From: Coralliovum pocilloporae
GTDB taxonomy: Bacteria; Pseudomonadota; Alphaproteobacteria; Rhizobiales; Cohaesibacteraceae
Assembly: GCF_030845175.1 (NCBI RefSeq)
Contig: NZ_CP132542.1
Span: 310,001-374,000, forward strand
Direction: 5' to 3'
DNA: 64,000 nucleotides
In this document: piece by piece, positions 62,177 through 64,000 of the stretch
Layout of the letters: each line of letters opens with the position of its first letter
Position numbering within the stretch: the first letter of the stretch is position 1
Translations under genes and position numbers: made by a program
The notes under the pieces: generated by a model
What the model saw: the letters and a program-made list of their open reading frames with translations, nothing else
What the model was told of the DNA's origin: nothing
Database searches by the model: none

Positions 62177-64000
62177 ATGCTTACATCCCAGCAATTGCGT
62201 CTCGCCATCGATATAGGCGGCACATTTACAGATACTGTACTGGTTGACTCTAACCAGCAGGTTCTGGCTTCAACGAAAAACCCGACCACACCCGCCGACC
62301 CGACAGAAGGAGCCCTCACGGGCATCCACCATGTCCTGGGTGTATCTGGGTACAGCCCTGCGGATATCGGGCTGTTCATTCACGGCACCACACTTGCGAC
62401 CAATGCCCTGATAGAGCGGTGCGGTTCCAAGGTATCGACGATCACGACCCATGGTTTTCGGGACATTCTGGAAATCGCCTATGAACGCCGTTACAGCCAA
62501 TACGATATCAACATCAGCAAGCCTGACCTGATCGTTCCACGCTCCCGGAGTTTTACGATTGGCGGTCGCGTTGATTTCATGGGCAAGGAGCTGGCTCCAC
62601 TGGATGACAACGGCATCGAGAATCTGGTTGTGGAACTTGAAGCAGCCGGGACAGAAGCCGTTGCAATCTGCCTGCTGCACTCCTACGCAAACCCTGACCA
62701 TGAACGCCGGTTAGCGGAAGAGCTGAGGATACGGCTGCCGGACATTGCCATTTCCCGCTCCAGCAAAGTAAGCCCTGAAGCCCGCGAATTTGACCGGCTC
62801 TGCACAACAATCGCAAACGCATATGTGCAGCCGATGATGTCAGCTTATCTGTCAGACTTCGAACAGCGGATACACGCCCTCGGCATCACCTGCCCGATCC
62901 TCATGATGACCGCAAGCGGCGGCATGACGACCCTCAAGACAGCGGCTGCCTATCCAATCCGACTGGTTGAGTCAGGCCCGGCAGGCGGTGCCATACTCGC
63001 AGCCCAGGTCGCAAGGGACATATCAGCCGATAAAGTCCTGTCTTTCGACATGGGGGGAACAACGGCAAAGCTGTGCCTGATCGACAATTATGAACCTCAG
63101 TCAACGCGACATTTCGAGATTTCCCGGGCCGAACGATTTGTGAAAGGCAGCGGCATGCCGGTTCGGATCCCGGTGCTGGACATGATCGAAATCGGAGCTG
63201 GCGGCGGTTCAATCGCCAGCGTTGACCGGCTCGGGAGATTGCAGGTCGGCCCCAAAAGCGCAGGAAGTGAGCCAGGGCCAGCCGCCTTTGACCGGGGAGG
63301 CACACATCCAACAGTAACAGACGCCGACCTTGTTCTTGGTTATCTTGACCCAGCCTCCTTCGCAGACGGACATATCACCCTCGATGAAACCAGAAGCCGC
63401 AACGCCATTGACAATGAGGTCGGGCACAAACTTGCCACGGACGAGATCAGAACGGCTGCCGGGATCAGCGAGATCGTTGATGACAGCATGGCCAGCGCGG
63501 CAAGAATGCACGCTGTTGAAACCGGCAAGGATCTGGGTGAACGGGTCATGATCGCCTTTGGCGGTAACGGACCCTTGCATGCCACACGGGTGGCAAAGCG
63601 CGCTGGTGTATCACGCATTCTGGTTCCCCCTGAACCTGGCGTCGGCTCGGCAGTCGGGTTTCTCTTCGCGCCAATATCTTATGAAATTGTCCGCAGCCGC
63701 TATACCTTGCTGGAGAGTTTTACGGCAGCAGATGTGAATACCTTGCTCGCTGATATGGAAGCGGACGCCAGAACCGTCGTCACAGAGGCGGCTCAGAACC
63801 AGCCGCTCATACGCAAACGCATCGCCTTCATGCGATATCACGGACAAGGTCATGAGTTGGAGATTCCACTGCCAGACCGCCCGCTGGAAAACAGAGACTC
63901 GGAAACACTGAAAACGGCCTTTGAGGAAGAATATTGCCGTCAGTTCACCCGTGCCGTGCCGGATATGGCTATCGAAATCCTCAACTGGGGACTGAAGCTC
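62177..64000 (+). CDS. Hydantoinase/oxoprolinase subunit A (HyuA type), 3' end cut
   Basis: The first 608 residues of a usually about 690-residue ATP-dependent amidohydrolase subunit. The actin-like ATPase features AIDIGGTFTDTVLVD, HGTTLATNALIE and SFDMGGTTAKL are clear, and the ESGPAGGAILAAQ segment is typical. HyuA and HyuB together hydrolyse hydantoin or 5-oxoproline with ATP; the B gene should follow outside the window. The neighbouring RidA may serve amine metabolism, but that is inference. ATG 62177. Confidence 0.93.
   Translation, partial: MLTSQQLRLAIDIGGTFTDTVLVDSNQQVLASTKNPTTPADPTEGALTGIHHVLGVSGYSPADIGLFIHGTTLATNALIERCGSKVSTITTHGFRDILEIAYERRYSQYDINISKPDLIVPRSRSFTIGGRVDFMGKELAPLDDNGIENLVVELEAAGTEAVAICLLHSYANPDHERRLAEELRIRLPDIAISRSSKVSPEAREFDRLCTTIANAYVQPMMSAYLSDFEQRIHALGITCPILMMTASGGMTTLKTAAAYPIRLVESGPAGGAILAAQVARDISADKVLSFDMGGTTAKLCLIDNYEPQSTRHFEISRAERFVKGSGMPVRIPVLDMIEIGAGGGSIASVDRLGRLQVGPKSAGSEPGPAAFDRGGTHPTVTDADLVLGYLDPASFADGHITLDETRSRNAIDNEVGHKLATDEIRTAAGISEIVDDSMASAARMHAVETGKDLGERVMIAFGGNGPLHATRVAKRAGVSRILVPPEPGVGSAVGFLFAPISYEIVRSRYTLLESFTAADVNTLLADMEADARTVVTEAAQNQPLIRKRIAFMRYHGQGHELEIPLPDRPLENRDSETLKTAFEEEYCRQFTRAVPDMAIEILNWGLKL

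Noticed and set aside
1-64000. Prophage, insertion sequence or integrase next to the tRNA genes
   Set aside because: No transposase, integrase or phage structural gene is visible, and tRNA ends show no direct repeat copy that I could find.

Overview
The window (64 kb) is chromosomal DNA of an alphaproteobacterium, probably a member of the Hyphomicrobiales (Rhizobiales) or a close relative. Supporting signs are the second EF-Tu gene lying near tRNA-Gly, tRNA-Tyr and rlmB, DUF2336 and tandem PilZ proteins, a CheY-like/Hpt-like pair, the cysE/DUF3126 pair, a zf-CHCC protein, GlxA-type AraC regulation, TRAP transport, and dispersed hairpin repeats of the kind common in rhizobial genomes. Genes lie on both strands in short operons. 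There is no phage, plasmid, CRISPR array or insertion sequence.

Layout. 1-7.4 kb: tuf (cut by the left edge), a cytochrome P450 and a RoxA-like dihaem c-type cytochrome, tRNA-Gly, tRNA-Tyr, rlmB, a small basic Tyr-rich secreted protein, tandem hairpin repeats and tRNA-Thr. 7.5-14.7 kb: a sensor kinase and NarL-type regulator, divergent from a tripartite TRAP transporter whose DctM carries a C-terminal tail of about 330 residues. 14.7-15.9 kb: a 53-residue protein and a CHAD protein. 15.9-27.1 kb: an acyl-CoA operon (SDR, acyl-CoA dehydrogenase, ADP-forming acyl-CoA ligase, CaiD-like dehydratase) with a divergent GlxA/AraC regulator, followed by a peptide-type ABC importer. 27.6-32.6 kb: cytochrome c', a dihaem cytochrome c, a 36-residue membrane peptide, nadK, a receiver protein, a degenerate Hpt protein and DUF2336. 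32.8-43.4 kb: FkbM methyltransferase, lytic transglycosylase, MaoC hydratase plus CoA-ester lyase, flavin reductase, nitroreductase, a secreted protein, an acyltransferase, thrS, a PhzF protein, a 15-bp tandem repeat, yidD and an IscU-like protein. 43.9-48.5 kb: folE, hisI, a patatin, a CBS protein, a candidate small RNA, and PAS and PilZ proteins. 48.7-54.1 kb: an AT-rich methyltransferase locus, a transglutaminase-like protease, gamma carbonic anhydrase, membrane proteins, DUF3126 and cysE. 54.2-64 kb: enoyl-CoA hydratase, two alpha/beta hydrolases, a zinc-finger protein, an FAD monooxygenase, a pirin, a LicA/LicB-like kinase-permease pair, RidA, and the start of a HyuA hydantoinase/oxoprolinase cut by the right edge.

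The most distinctive content is as follows: the P450 plus RoxA-like module lying between tRNA-Gly and tuf; the coiled-coil tail on DctM; the CaiD-like operon that uses an ADP-forming ligase; the Hpt protein whose phospho-histidine position is Ile; the in-frame 15-bp tandem repeat before the PhzF gene; and an orphan terminator suggesting an unannotated small RNA. Nothing here is proof of an entirely new system. These are the places worth testing.
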